A stretch of 64,000 nt of DNA. Source: Pseudomonadota bacterium. GTDB taxonomy: Bacteria; Pseudomonadota; Alphaproteobacteria; Caulobacterales; Caulobacteraceae. Both the position numbers and the translations under genes were made by a program. The notes below the pieces were generated by a model. The model worked only from the letters and a program-made list of their open reading frames with translations. It made no database searches and was not told the origin of the DNA. The DNA is taken from NCBI GenBank assembly GCA_963205005.1, contig CAUJHW010000005.1, forward strand, positions 1 to 64,000, read 5' to 3'. This document shows, one piece after another, positions 35,406 through 44,252 of the stretch; the first letter of the stretch is position 1; every line of letters starts with the position of its first letter.

Positions 35406-36827
35406 ATGACCGACTCTTCCTCTGTCCCGCCCGCCAAGCCCGCACCTGCGGGACAGGCCATGTGGGGGGGCCGTTTCTCGGGGAAACCCGCCGAGCTGAT
35501 GCAGGCGATCAACGTCTCCATCGGCTTCGACCGGCGACTCGCCGACCAGGACCTTGCCGGTTCGCGAGCGCATGCGGGGATGTTGCTCAAGCAGGGCGTG
35601 ATTTCAAGCGAGGACGCCGCCGCCATCCTGGGCGGCCTCGACACCATTGCCGGCGAGATCGCCGCCGGGACCTTCCCCTTCCGCGACGAGTTCGAGGACA
35701 TCCACATGAACGTGGAGGCCCGTCTGCGCGAACTGATCGGCCCCGCGGCCGGCCGCCTGCACACGGCGCGCTCGCGCAACGACCAGGTCGCGCTGGATTT
35801 CCGCATGTGGGTGCGCGACGCCTGTGATCGGACGACGGCCCAGATCCGGGCGCTCCAGACCGCGCTGCTCGCCAAGGCAGAGGCTCATGCCGATGCTGTG
35901 ATGCCCGGCTTCACCCACCTGCAACCCGCCCAGCCGGTCACCTTCGGCCACCATCTGATGGCCTATGTGGAGATGTTCGGCCGCGACGCCTCGCGCTTCG
36001 TCGACGCCCGGACGCGGATGAACGAGAGCCCGCTGGGCGCCGCCGCCCTGGCCGGCTCGCCGTTCCCCATCGACCGGCACATGACCGCCGGAACCCTGGG
36101 CTTCGACCGGCCGACCGCCAACTCTCTGGACAGCGTCGCCGACCGTGACTTCGCCCTGGAGAGTCTGGCCGCTGCAAGCGTCTGCGCCATCCACCTGTCG
36201 CGGCTGGCCGAGGAGATCGTCATCTGGATGACGCCGCAGTTCGGTTTCATCCGGCTGTCGGACGCCTTCACCACCGGCTCGTCGATCATGCCGCAGAAGA
36301 AGAACCCCGACGCCGCCGAGCTGGTGCGGGCCAAGGTCGGCCGCCTGCTGGGCAGCTTTACCCAGCTCTCCGTGGTGATGAAGGGCCTGCCGCTGACCTA
36401 TTCGAAGGACATGCAGGAGGACAAGGTCCCCACCTTCGAGGCCTTCGACGCCCTGGAGCTGAGCCTGCTGGCCATGGCCGGAATGGTCGCCGACCTGGAG
36501 CCCGATCGTGAACGGATGGCCGCCGCCGCCGGCGCCGGCTACTCCACCGCCACCGATCTCGCCGACTGGCTGGTGCGCACGCTCAACATGCCCTTCCGCG
36601 ACGCCCACCACGTCACCGGCGCGGCGGTGAAACGGGCCGAGGAACTGGGCGTCGGCCTGCCCGACCTGCCGCTGGCCGATCTGCAGGCCCTGGATCCCCG
36701 CATCACGGCCGCCATCTACGATGTGCTGACGCCGGAGGCTTCGGTCGCCAGCCGGGTCAGCTATGGTGGCACCGCGCCGGATCAGGTCCGCGCGCAGATC
36801 AAGCGTTGGAAGGAAGCCCTGGCATGA
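35406..36827 (+). CDS. argH: argininosuccinate lyase
   Basis: A 473-residue enzyme of the fumarase/aspartase superfamily, splitting argininosuccinate to arginine and fumarate in the last step of arginine synthesis. [10 protein letters not shown] is at residues 19-28, [12 protein letters not shown] near 117, [13 protein letters not shown] holds the conserved His, and the signature loop is [12 protein letters not shown]. It has a 15-20 residue N-terminal extension before the usual WGGRF start, so ATG 35460 is an alternative. It overlaps the lipoprotein gene as ATGA. Confidence 0.96.
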   Translation: MTDSSSVPPAKPAPAGQAMWGGRFSGKPAELMQAINVSIGFDRRLADQDLAGSRAHAGMLLKQGVISSEDAAAILGGLDTIAGEIAAGTFPFRDEFEDIHMNVEARLRELIGPAAGRLHTARSRNDQVALDFRMWVRDACDRTTAQIRALQTALLAKAEAHADAVMPGFTHLQPAQPVTFGHHLMAYVEMFGRDASRFVDARTRMNESPLGAAALAGSPFPIDRHMTAGTLGFDRPTANSLDSVADRDFALESLAAASVCAIHLSRLAEEIVIWMTPQFGFIRLSDAFTTGSSIMPQKKNPDAAELVRAKVGRLLGSFTQLSVVMKGLPLTYSKDMQEDKVPTFEAFDALELSLLAMAGMVADLEPDRERMAAAAGAGYSTATDLADWLVRTLNMPFRDAHHVTGAAVKRAEELGVGLPDLPLADLQALDPRITAAIYDVLTPEASVASRVSYGGTAPDQVRAQIKRWKEALA

Positions 36828-37132
36828 CCCGCATTCTGGCGATCTCGACCGCCCTGATCCTCGCCGCGGGCCTCGCCGGCTGCGGCAAGGTGGGCCAGCT
36901 GGAGCGCCCCGGCCCGCTGTTCGGCCAGGAGCGCAACACCACGAAAAAGGCCGACCAGGCCGAGCGCAACGCCCAGGACCCCAGCCGCCCCGTCGACACC
37001 GTCGACCCGCGCGACCGCTCCACCGACCCTGCCCCGCCGCGCACCCTGCCGATCCCCGGAACCAGCACGGGCGCCACCGGCGTCGCTCCGCCCAGCGCGA
37101 TGCCCGATCCCTACGCCAACCCCCGCCGATGA
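36824..37132 (+). CDS. lptM: LptM-like small lipoprotein
   Basis: A 102-residue lipoprotein with signal peptide and lipobox GLAGC at residues 16-20, followed by GKVGQLERP, which matches the LptM/YifL motif (C-G-x-x-G-x-L). LptM assists the LptDE lipopolysaccharide translocon in the outer membrane. The rest is a disordered Pro/Asp/Arg-rich tail, longer than in E. coli. It has ATGA overlaps with both argH and lysA, so the three genes are translationally coupled. Confidence 0.8.
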   Translation: MTRILAISTALILAAGLAGCGKVGQLERPGPLFGQERNTTKKADQAERNAQDPSRPVDTVDPRDRSTDPAPPRTLPIPGTSTGATGVAPPSAMPDPYANPRR

Positions 37133-38400
37133 ATCACTTCGAGCTTGAGGGGGGCGAGCTCCACTGCGAGGGCGTGGCTCTGTCGGCCATCGCCGAGGCG
37201 GTCGGCACGCCGGTCTATGTCTATTCGTCGGCGACCCTGGAACGGCACTACACCGTCCTGCGCGATGCCCTGGTGGACGCCGGCCTCGGCCAGCCGCTGA
37301 TCGCCTACGCGGTCAAGGCCAACTCCAACGTCGCGGTCTTGCGCACCCTGGGAAAGCTGGGCGCGGGCGCCGACACGGTCTCCATCGGCGAGATCAAGCG
37401 GGCGCTGGCGGCGGGCATCCCGGCCAGGCGCATCGTCTTCTCCGGCGTCGGCAAGACCGAGGCCGAGCTGGCCTTCGCCCTGGACGTGGGCGTCGGCGAG
37501 ATCAACGTCGAGTCCGAACCCGAGATGCACTTGGCCTCGAAGGTCGCCCAGGCGCGCGGGACCCGGGCGACGATCGCCATCCGGGTCAACCCGGACGTCT
37601 CCGCCGGCGGCCACGCCAAGATCTCCACCGGCAAGTCAGAGAACAAGTTCGGCGTCTCGTTCTCAGAGGCCGAGCGGCTCTACGCCCAGGCCTCCAACAA
37701 CGCCGGCCTGAAGCCCGTCGGCGTCACCTGCCACATCGGCAGCCAGATCACCGACCTGGCCCCGCTGGAGGAAGCCTTCGTCAAGATGCGCGGCCTGGTC
37801 CAGCGCCTGCGCACCGAGGGCCTCAGCGTTGAGCGCCTCGACCTGGGCGGCGGCCTGGGCGTGCCCTATTTCAACATGCCGACGCCTGCGACGCCGGCTG
37901 ACTACGCCGCCATGATCGCGCGCACCATGAAGGGCCTGGACGTCGAATTCGCCTTCGAGCCGGGACGGATGATCGCCGCCAACGCCGGCATCCTGCTCTC
38001 CCGGGTGCAGCACATCCACGAACGCCCCGAGGGACGGAAGTTCGCAGTGCTTGACGCAGCCATGAACGACCTGATCCGGCCCGCCATGTACGACGCCTAC
38101 CACGACATCCGGCCGGTGAAGCCGCGGCCCGGCCCGCTGGTGACCTACGACGTGGTGGGTCCCATCTGCGAGACCGGCGACACCTTCACCCGCGACCGCG
38201 ATCTGCCCCGGCTGGAAGCCGGCGACCTGGTGGCCTTCATGAGCGCCGGGGCCTATGGCGCGGTCATGTCCAGCGAGTACAACTCGCGCCTGCTGGTCCC
38301 TGAAGTGCTGGTGAAGGGCGATGAGTACGCCGTCGTCCGCCCGCGCCCGACCTATGAGGACATGCTGGACCGGGAACGCACGCCGCCCTGGCAGCTCTGA
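37129..38400 (+). CDS. lysA: diaminopimelate decarboxylase
   Basis: A 423-residue PLP enzyme of fold III converting meso-diaminopimelate to lysine. The PLP lysine is in AYAVKANSN (about residue 63). The glycine-rich phosphate loop LDLGGGLGVPY, FEPGRMIAANAG and the substrate Cys motif GPICETGDTF are all present. The ATG at 37129 overlaps the lptM stop. Last gene of the argH-lptM-lysA unit. Confidence 0.96.
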   Translation: MNHFELEGGELHCEGVALSAIAEAVGTPVYVYSSATLERHYTVLRDALVDAGLGQPLIAYAVKANSNVAVLRTLGKLGAGADTVSIGEIKRALAAGIPARRIVFSGVGKTEAELAFALDVGVGEINVESEPEMHLASKVAQARGTRATIAIRVNPDVSAGGHAKISTGKSENKFGVSFSEAERLYAQASNNAGLKPVGVTCHIGSQITDLAPLEEAFVKMRGLVQRLRTEGLSVERLDLGGGLGVPYFNMPTPATPADYAAMIARTMKGLDVEFAFEPGRMIAANAGILLSRVQHIHERPEGRKFAVLDAAMNDLIRPAMYDAYHDIRPVKPRPGPLVTYDVVGPICETGDTFTRDRDLPRLEAGDLVAFMSAGAYGAVMSSEYNSRLLVPEVLVKGDEYAVVRPRPTYEDMLDRERTPPWQL

Positions 38401-38518
38401 GCGGGCCGCTGACCCGAATCCGACGCCGCCACTCGCTTGCGAGGGGAGTGTGCTTCACTTGCCCTCGGCGCGGGCCTAGCTGCTGTACCGCAACGGGATT
38501 CAGCAAGAGGTAGATGGC

Positions 38519-39196
38519 GTGAGCATTCGGAACATTCTTGGGGCGCTGGCGGCGACGGCTGCGCTCACCTCTGCGGGCGCTGCGGGCGCGACGACCGTCA
38601 ACTGGGTCGATTGGACCGCCCAGACCAGCGGTACACACGTCGACGGGACCCTGACCATCGGCGCCAACGTGCTCGATATCGACTACGACGGCGCGATCGG
38701 CTTCACCCAGACCAACGGCGGCACCGACTACTGGGCCGCGCAGGTCGCCGACTACACTGATGGCGCGGTCAATCGCCCGACGGGTTCCGACATCATCGCC
38801 CTGAACGCCGGTGGCCAGAAGGTGGTGACCTTCAGCCAGGCCGTGATCAATCCGTTCTTCGCGTTCTCAAGCTGGAACGGCAACACCGTGGATTTCAGCG
38901 CGCCCTTCACCATCGTCGGGCAGGGCTGCGGACACTGGGGCTGCGGCACATTCGTGCCCAACGTCGGCAACACCGGTTTCACCGGTTCGGGTGAGGTTCA
39001 CGGCGTTCTGCAGTTCCAGGGAACCTTCACGTCGATCTCTTTCACCGACGTCTCTGAGAACTGGCACGGCTTCACCGTCGGCGCCGAAGGCGTTTCCACA
39101 GGCGCTGTTCCCGAGCCCGCCACCTGGGCGATGATGATCCTGGGCTTCGGCGCAGCCGGCGCCATGCTCCGCCGCCGCCGTACGGCGATCGCCTGA
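38519..39196 (+). CDS. PEPxxWA-CTERM sorting domain protein
   Basis: A 225-residue exported protein. The signal peptide is residues 1-24. A beta-rich body lacks a recognised domain. The C-terminal sorting signal is VPEPATWAMMILGFGAAG followed by an RRRR tail, recognised by an exosortase-type enzyme. GTG start after AAGAGG. Two close cysteines (QGCGHWGCG) may form a disulfide. Function unknown, probably surface-associated or secreted. Confidence 0.88.
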   Translation: MSIRNILGALAATAALTSAGAAGATTVNWVDWTAQTSGTHVDGTLTIGANVLDIDYDGAIGFTQTNGGTDYWAAQVADYTDGAVNRPTGSDIIALNAGGQKVVTFSQAVINPFFAFSSWNGNTVDFSAPFTIVGQGCGHWGCGTFVPNVGNTGFTGSGEVHGVLQFQGTFTSISFTDVSENWHGFTVGAEGVSTGAVPEPATWAMMILGFGAAGAMLRRRRTAIA

Positions 39197-39205
39197 CACC
39201 GGCTC

Positions 39206-39240
39206 CCTGCAGGGCTCCGCCGCGGGCGGGGCCCTACAGG
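39206..39240. terminator. hairpin terminator containing the GNAT stop codon
   Basis: Arms 39206-39221 and 39225-39240 form a 16-bp stem with two imperfect pairs and a 3-nt loop. It lies between the convergent PEP-CTERM and GNAT genes, and the right arm includes the last codons of the GNAT gene. Confidence 0.6.
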
Positions 39241-39698
39241 TCCAGGTGCATGAACTGGTTGAATTCGCTGGCCTCGTAGCCGGCGAAGACGCCGCCGGGC
39301 TGGAAGCCCCGCTTTCGGTACATCGCCAGCGCCGCCTCGAAGGACGGGCCGCTCCCCGTCTCCAGGCTGAGCCGACCCAGACCTCTGGCCCGCGCGGTCT
39401 CGATGATCCGCTCCAGGATCGCCGCGCCCACGCCCCTCCGAAGGTGATCGGGATGGGTGCGCATCGACTTGATCTCGGCTGAGCCGTCGCCCAGGTCCTT
39501 CAGCGCCCCGATGCCGGCAATGGCCTCGCCGTCCCAGGCGCTCCACACCGTCACCTCGGGAACCTGCAGCCCGGACAGGTCCAGGGCGAACACATGCCCC
39601 GCCGGCGAGTTGGCGTGCATGCCTGACAGGTGCAGCGCCAGCAGGTCGCGGGTCGGCTGGCCGGTGAGGTCGTCCTCGCGGATCGAGAGCGCGCTCAA
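39234..39698 (-). CDS. GNAT family N-acetyltransferase
   Basis: A 154-residue acetyl-CoA-dependent acetyltransferase. The acetyl-CoA motif A reads MRTHPDHLRRGVGAAILERIIETAR, followed by MYRKRGFQPGG. It starts at TTG 39698, which overlaps the hpt stop (TTGA), with GGAG 8 nt upstream. Last gene of the zinc-ribbon/hpt/GNAT unit. Substrate unknown. Confidence 0.9.
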   Translation of the reverse strand: MSALSIREDDLTGQPTRDLLALHLSGMHANSPAGHVFALDLSGLQVPEVTVWSAWDGEAIAGIGALKDLGDGSAEIKSMRTHPDHLRRGVGAAILERIIETARARGLGRLSLETGSGPSFEAALAMYRKRGFQPGGVFAGYEASEFNQFMHLDL

Positions 39699-40222
39699 TC
39701 CATCGCTCCGATGTAGGGCAGCCCCCGCATCTTGCCGGCCACGTCCATGCCGTAGCCGACCAGGAACCGGCCCGGCGCCTCCCAGGCCACGAAGTCGGGC
39801 TCCATCGAACGCGGCGTCGGCCAGGGCTTGCGGGCGAAGACGGCAGTCAGCACCTCACCGGCCCCGGAATCCCGCACGAGCCGGGCGGCCTCCGATAGCG
39901 ACAGGCCGGTGTCGAACACATCGTCCACCACCAGCGCCTTGCGGCCGGAGATCGGACGCTGAAGGTCCGCGCGGACCTCGCAGCGGCCGGTGGACTGACG
40001 GCCGTCCTTGTACGAGGCCAGCCACATGGCGTCGAAGGCGACCATCCGTCCGCGCCGCGCCAGCGCCCGGGTCAGGTCGGCGGCGAACCAGAGGCCGCCG
40101 GTCAGCAGGCACACGACCACGGTGTCGTCGTCGATGCGGGGCGCGATGATCTCCGCCAGAGCCTCCACGCGTTCGGCCACCTCGGCCTCGGAAATCAGAA
40201 CGGCGGGGTCAGTGTTGCTCAT
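39695..40222 (-). CDS. hpt: hypoxanthine(-guanine) phosphoribosyltransferase
   Basis: A 175-residue purine salvage enzyme, joining hypoxanthine or guanine to PRPP. The PRPP-binding loop is ALVVDDVFDTGLSL. The flexible-loop region WLASYKDGRQSTG and the C-terminal PDFVAWEAPGRFLVGYGMD purine-binding segment fit the family. It overlaps the upstream zinc-ribbon gene by 14 bp and the downstream GNAT gene by 4 bp. Confidence 0.94.
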   Translation of the reverse strand: MSNTDPAVLISEAEVAERVEALAEIIAPRIDDDTVVVCLLTGGLWFAADLTRALARRGRMVAFDAMWLASYKDGRQSTGRCEVRADLQRPISGRKALVVDDVFDTGLSLSEAARLVRDSGAGEVLTAVFARKPWPTPRSMEPDFVAWEAPGRFLVGYGMDVAGKMRGLPYIGAMD

Positions 40223-41060
40223 GGGGCGTCAGGGCGTCCGGGGAATCTGCGGGAAGGGGTTTGGCCTCGACCGCCTCGGGGGCGTGGCCCTCGGCGGGTG
40301 CGTGCGCGGCTTCGGCGTGGTCAGGGGCGGCGTGCCCGGCCGGGGCGTGGCCAGCGGGCTTCGCCGTCAGGTCGAATGCGGTCTCAAGCTTCGCCGAGCT
40401 GGCCGGCGGGTCGGGGAAAGACACCGCGAAATAACGGCGGCCGCCCGGCGGCACACGGGCGTTGAGGGGCTGGGCCAGAAGGGAGGCGAGCGGCGCGCCC
40501 GACTTGTCCAGCAGGCTTAGCCGGATCGGCGGCGCCTCGGTGGCGACCTTGTTCTTGTTGCGGATCACGCCGGTGATCGAAAGCACAGGGCGACCGGCCT
40601 GAAGCACCGCCTTGAAGGTCACGTCCTCGATCGCCAGGCCCAGGGTGTCCACCTCAAGGCCCACAGCCTCGAACACCGGCGCCGTGGCCGGGACAGCGTC
40701 GACCACAGCCTGCCGGAACAGCACCGCCGCGCCGATCGCGCCGATCAGCGCTACCGCCACGCCCAGGCCAATGAATATCCCGACACGCCGTTTTTTCTCC
40801 GGCGGCGCCTTGGGCTTGGGCGCCTTTGCCTTGCTGACGATCGCCAGGTCGTCGCCGGATCCGACCGGCAGGGTGTCGGGGATCTCGCCGCTGCCGGCGG
40901 CCGGCGTCGGGGCTGGTGGGGGCTTGGGCTCGGGGGCGCCATCCGGCATGGCGCGCCAGCGGTTGCCGCAGCTCGAGCACTTGACCGTTCGTCCCTGCGG
41001 CGGGACTCGGTCGTCGTCCACGAAATAGCTGGTGGCGCAGTCGGGACAGGTCAGTATCAT
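40209..41060 (-). CDS. MJ0042-type zinc-ribbon membrane protein (DUF3426-like)
   Basis: A 283-residue protein with an N-terminal zinc ribbon (Cys5, Cys8, Cys28, Cys31), a Pro/Ala linker, one TM near residues 92-115, and a beta-rich extracytoplasmic domain (about 120-230). It ends in a low-complexity His/Ala/Pro tail (GHAPAGHAAPDHAEAAHAPAEGH). Common in alphaproteobacteria next to ftsEX. Function not established; a regulatory or envelope role is inference. Confidence 0.87.
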   Translation of the reverse strand: MILTCPDCATSYFVDDDRVPPQGRTVKCSSCGNRWRAMPDGAPEPKPPPAPTPAAGSGEIPDTLPVGSGDDLAIVSKAKAPKPKAPPEKKRRVGIFIGLGVAVALIGAIGAAVLFRQAVVDAVPATAPVFEAVGLEVDTLGLAIEDVTFKAVLQAGRPVLSITGVIRNKNKVATEAPPIRLSLLDKSGAPLASLLAQPLNARVPPGGRRYFAVSFPDPPASSAKLETAFDLTAKPAGHAPAGHAAPDHAEAAHAPAEGHAPEAVEAKPLPADSPDALTPHEQH

Positions 41061-41117
41061 GATGGTCGAATCGGACGCTCCAGCACCCTCACTCCGAGGT
41101 CGCCGATTTCGGCCTCC

Positions 41118-41843
41118 ATGTCCAGAAACGCCAACGACGCCGCCGGGAACATGTCGGCCGACGAAATCCTCCGCTTTTCACGCGTTTCCATGCGGTACGG
41201 GCGGGGGCCTGACGTGCTCAGCGATGTCTCGCTCAGCCTCCCCCGCGGATCTTTCCACTTCGTTACGGGTCCGTCCGGAGCCGGCAAAAGCTCGCTGCTG
41301 AAACTGATCTATCTGGCGGCCCGTCCATCGGCCGGTTCAGTGCGGCTGTTCGGCGAGGACGTCACCCAAATGGCCGCCCGCGACCTGCCCCGCACGCGAC
41401 GGCGCATCGGCGTGGTGTTCCAGGACCTGTTGCTGCTGGACCACCTGTCGGCGTTCGACAACACCGCCCTGCCGCTACGCATCGCCGGTCACAAGGCCTC
41501 GGAGTATCGCGGCGACGTGGCCGAACTGCTGGCCTGGGTGGGTCTCGGCAATCGCATGGGGGCCCTTCCGCCGACGCTGGCCGGCGGTGAGAAGCAGCGG
41601 CTGGCCATCGCGAGGGCCGTGGTCAACCGCCCCGAGATCCTGCTGGCTGACGAGCCGACCGGCAACGTCGACCACGACATGGCGCTCAGGATCTACCGCC
41701 TGTTCGTCGAGCTGAACCGGCTGGGCACCACCGTGATCATCGCCACCCACGATCAGGACCTTGTCGCCCGATCCGGCCGGCCGGTGCTGCATCTGGAGAA
41801 GGGCCGCCTGAAACCGCTGCCGCCGCAGGGGCCGGTGACATGA
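41118..41843 (+). CDS. ftsE: cell-division ABC-type ATPase FtsE
   Basis: A 241-residue ATPase that partners with FtsX and drives cell-wall hydrolase activation at division. Walker A is GPSGAGKSS, the Q-loop VVFQDLLLL, the ABC signature LAGGEKQR (Ala replaces the usual Ser), Walker B ILLADEPTGNVD and the H-loop IIATHD. The second in-frame ATG at 41151 is an equally plausible start (230 aa). It is divergent from the zinc-ribbon gene by 57 bp. Confidence 0.94.
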   Translation: MSRNANDAAGNMSADEILRFSRVSMRYGRGPDVLSDVSLSLPRGSFHFVTGPSGAGKSSLLKLIYLAARPSAGSVRLFGEDVTQMAARDLPRTRRRIGVVFQDLLLLDHLSAFDNTALPLRIAGHKASEYRGDVAELLAWVGLGNRMGALPPTLAGGEKQRLAIARAVVNRPEILLADEPTGNVDHDMALRIYRLFVELNRLGTTVIIATHDQDLVARSGRPVLHLEKGRLKPLPPQGPVT

Positions 41844-41866
41844 ACCGTTTCCCGAACTTCCGCTCC

Positions 41867-41889
41867 CTCCTCCCCCTACAGGTGAGGAG
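41867..41889 (+). promoter_or_regulatory. hairpin sequestering the ftsX ribosome site
   Basis: CTCCTC (41867-41872) can pair with GAGGAG (41884-41889), which is the Shine-Dalgarno sequence of ftsX, 6 nt before its ATG. Flanking CGCTC and AGCG extend the stem with a small bulge. It would lower ftsX translation relative to ftsE. Inferred from complementarity only. Confidence 0.4.
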
Positions 41890-41895
41890 AGCGCG

Positions 41896-42786
41896 ATGAG
41901 CGATGTTTTCGATCCCACCCGCTGGAAGCCGGCGCCGTTCCTGCCCGAGGCTGACGCCCGTGATCCGGCGCTGATCTTCGTGATCGCGGTGCTTTGCTTC
42001 CTGGCCTGCCTGACCGCGCTCGGCGGACTGGCGGGCGACCGGGCGGCGGGCGGCTGGACCGGCCAACTCGTGGGAGAGGCGACCGTGATCGTCCGCGCCC
42101 GCGGCGGCGAAAGCCCCGACGCGGCCGCCGCCCGCGCCGCCGAGGCGCTGGCCGGCGTATCCGGCGTCACCGAGGCCCGCGCCCTGGAGCGGGAAAAGGC
42201 CTATGCGCTGATCCGCCCCTGGCTGGGCGACGGGACCGATCTCGATGACCTGCCGGTGCCCCGCCTCGTGGCTGTCACCCTCGACCGGCGCGCGCCGGCC
42301 ACCGCGATCACCCTCGACCGGGCGCTCAAGGCCCAGGGGCTCGACGCGGTCGTCGACGACCATTCCATCTGGATCAAGGACATCCGGCGGGCCGCCGGCG
42401 TGGTCCGCTGGACCGCCATCGCCATCTTCGTGCTGATCGCCGGCGGCGCGGCCGCCGTGGTCGCCTTCGCCACCCGGGCCGGCCTTGCCGCGCGCCGCGA
42501 CGTGGTCGAGGTGCTTCACCTGACCGGAGCCGAAGACAGCCAGATCGCCAGCCTGTTCGAGCTGCGGTTCGCCAGGATCGCGGCGGTCTCCGGCGCCCTC
42601 GGCGCCGCCGCGGCCGGACTTCTGGGCGCGGGCCTGCGGCTGGCCGGCGGCGGCCAGGGCATCACCCCGGCCCTCCCCATTGCCTGGATCGACCTGTTGG
42701 CGGTCCTGCCATGCCCGATCCTGGCCGCCCTGGTGGCCGCAGTCGCTGCGCGCCTTACGGCAAGGCGGCTGATACAAGGACTCTGA
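41896..42786 (+). CDS. ftsX: cell-division membrane protein FtsX
   Basis: A 296-residue inner-membrane protein. TM1 lies at about residues 27-47. An extracytoplasmic loop of about 120 residues (EATVIVRARGGES to IKDIRRA) follows, then three C-terminal TMs with GLAARRDVVEVLHLTGAEDSQIA between TM2 and TM3. This is the FtsX topology. The GAGGAG ribosome site lies inside a possible hairpin. Stop and next start overlap as TGATG. Confidence 0.92.
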   Translation: MSDVFDPTRWKPAPFLPEADARDPALIFVIAVLCFLACLTALGGLAGDRAAGGWTGQLVGEATVIVRARGGESPDAAAARAAEALAGVSGVTEARALEREKAYALIRPWLGDGTDLDDLPVPRLVAVTLDRRAPATAITLDRALKAQGLDAVVDDHSIWIKDIRRAAGVVRWTAIAIFVLIAGGAAAVVAFATRAGLAARRDVVEVLHLTGAEDSQIASLFELRFARIAAVSGALGAAAAGLLGAGLRLAGGGQGITPALPIAWIDLLAVLPCPILAALVAAVAARLTARRLIQGL

Positions 42787-43415
42787 TGAAGTCCATCGCC
42801 GCCTTCCTGGTCGTGGCGTTGATCTGGTTTTCCGGCCTCCTGGCCTACGCCGGCCGGGTCCAGCACTCGACGCCTAACCGCGCGCCCGCCCAGGCCCACG
42901 GCATCGTGGCGCTGACCGGCGCGAACTCCAACGAGCGCCTGGCCGCGGCCATGGGCCTGCTGGAAGACGGCTATGGCCGCCGGCTCCTGGTTTCAGGCGT
43001 CAACCCCATGGCCAGCCGCGCCGACGTGCGCCGGGTCTCCAAGGCCGTGCGAAGGCTCTACGACTGCTGCGTCGACCTGGGCTTTACCGCCGCCGACACC
43101 GTGGGCAATGCCCGCGAGACCCTCGCCTGGGCCGAGGCCATGCGCTACCGCAAGCTGATCATCGTCACCGCCGACTACCACATGCCCCGCGCCATGCTGG
43201 AGCTGAACGCCGTGCTGCGCGGCTCGGGCATCACCGCCCAGCCCTACGCCGTCCCCACCCGGGCGCTGAAGGCCCGCGACTGGTGGCGCAATCCGGCCGC
43301 CGCGAGGTTGATGGTGGTGGAGTATTGCAAGTATCTGGCGATCCTCGGCCGCGAGGCGGTGCTGGGGCTCGGTCCCCGCGAAGGTCCCGCGGCACAACAG
43401 AAGGCGCCCTCGTGA
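42786..43415 (+). CDS. DUF218 (YdcF/SanA-type) membrane protein
   Basis: A 209-residue protein with one N-terminal TM (residues 4-22) and a DUF218 domain: HGIVALTGANSNERLAAAMGLLEDGYGRRLLVSGV, NARETLAWAEAMRYRKLIIVTADYHMPRA. Members are implicated in envelope maintenance and peptidoglycan or lipid-carrier steps. It is coupled on both sides to ftsX (TGATG) and plsC (GTGA). Confidence 0.87.
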   Translation: MKSIAAFLVVALIWFSGLLAYAGRVQHSTPNRAPAQAHGIVALTGANSNERLAAAMGLLEDGYGRRLLVSGVNPMASRADVRRVSKAVRRLYDCCVDLGFTAADTVGNARETLAWAEAMRYRKLIIVTADYHMPRAMLELNAVLRGSGITAQPYAVPTRALKARDWWRNPAAARLMVVEYCKYLAILGREAVLGLGPREGPAAQQKAPS

Positions 43416-44116
43416 CTGCGATCCGCTCGACCGTCTATCTGATATTGTTCAGCATCTGGACGACGGTGGTCGCCGTGGGCTTCACGCCGATCCTGTTCGG
43501 TCCGCGCCGCTGGTCGCACCGCATGTTCAACTTCTGGGGCAAGGGCGTGATCGCCCTGCTTGCCCTGGCAGGTGTGCGGGTCGAGGTGCGCGGGCGAGAA
43601 CACATTCCGACCGGCGCCGCTCTGGTCGCGCCCAAGCACCAGTGCATGCTGGACGTTTTCGCCCAGTTCACCTGGCTACCCGCCAACGCCTTCGTCATGA
43701 AGAAGGAACTGGCGTGGATCCCCTGGTTCGGCTGGTACGGGAAGAAGGCCGGGGCGATCGTCATCGACCGCGCAGGCGCGGCCAAGACCATGCGTCAGCT
43801 GATCCGCGAGGGGGTCGACCGCTTCAGTTGGGGCGCCCAGCTGGTGATCTTCCCGGAAGGCACCCGCCAGCCGATCGGCGCCGTTCCCGACTACAAGCCC
43901 GGCATCGCCGCGCTCTACAAGGAACTGAACGTGCCGGTGTATCCGGTGGCCACCAACGCGGGCGAGCACTGGTCGGCCAAGGGGCTCCGGCTGACCCCCG
44001 GCCTGATCGTCTACGAGTATCTTGAACCGATCCCGCCCGGCCTGAAGCGCGCCGAGTTCATGCGCCTGCTGGAAGAGCGCATCGAAGCAAAATCCAGGGA
44101 ACTGGAAGGGCTGTGA
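43412..44116 (+). CDS. plsC: 1-acyl-sn-glycerol-3-phosphate acyltransferase
   Basis: A 234-residue membrane acyltransferase of phospholipid synthesis, making phosphatidate from lysophosphatidate. The HX4D catalytic motif is in KHQCMLD, and the FPEGTR motif lies near residue 150. An N-terminal TM (about 7-30) and a second hydrophobic segment (about 45-60) anchor it. Start is GTG 43412, overlapping the DUF218 gene. Last gene of the ftsE-ftsX-DUF218-plsC unit; it ends just before a palindromic repeat. Confidence 0.92.
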   Translation: MTAIRSTVYLILFSIWTTVVAVGFTPILFGPRRWSHRMFNFWGKGVIALLALAGVRVEVRGREHIPTGAALVAPKHQCMLDVFAQFTWLPANAFVMKKELAWIPWFGWYGKKAGAIVIDRAGAAKTMRQLIREGVDRFSWGAQLVIFPEGTRQPIGAVPDYKPGIAALYKELNVPVYPVATNAGEHWSAKGLRLTPGLIVYEYLEPIPPGLKRAEFMRLLEERIEAKSRELEGL

Positions 44117-44118
44117 TT

Positions 44119-44252
44119 TTCCCACCCCTACTGGGGAAGGACAGACCGCAAAGCGGTCAGGGTGGGGATTTCAGGTTCAGGCGCCGCGCCCGGCCGCGAC
44201 TCCCCCACCCTGCCTGCCTCTGGCAGGCTGTCCCTCCCCGTTAAGGGAGGGA
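44119..44252. repeat. dispersed four-hairpin palindromic repeat, copy A
   Basis: About 134 bp between plsC and chaC. It has four hairpins in order: CCCC/GGGG (44125-44136), GACCGC-AAA-GCGGTC (44144-44158), CCTGCC-TCT-GGCAGG (44213-44227) and TCCCTCCC/GGGAGGGA (44231-44252). CAGGGTGGGG and CCCCACCCTG face each other across a central GC-rich loop, so the whole element is one large palindrome. The same architecture occurs inside asnB. Its right end provides the last codons and stop of chaC. Confidence 0.85.

Noticed and set aside
44119-44252. CRISPR repeat or simple transcription terminator
   Set aside because: Only one unit is present here and it has four hairpins with an inverted core; the second copy 4.7 kb away shows it is a dispersed element instead.
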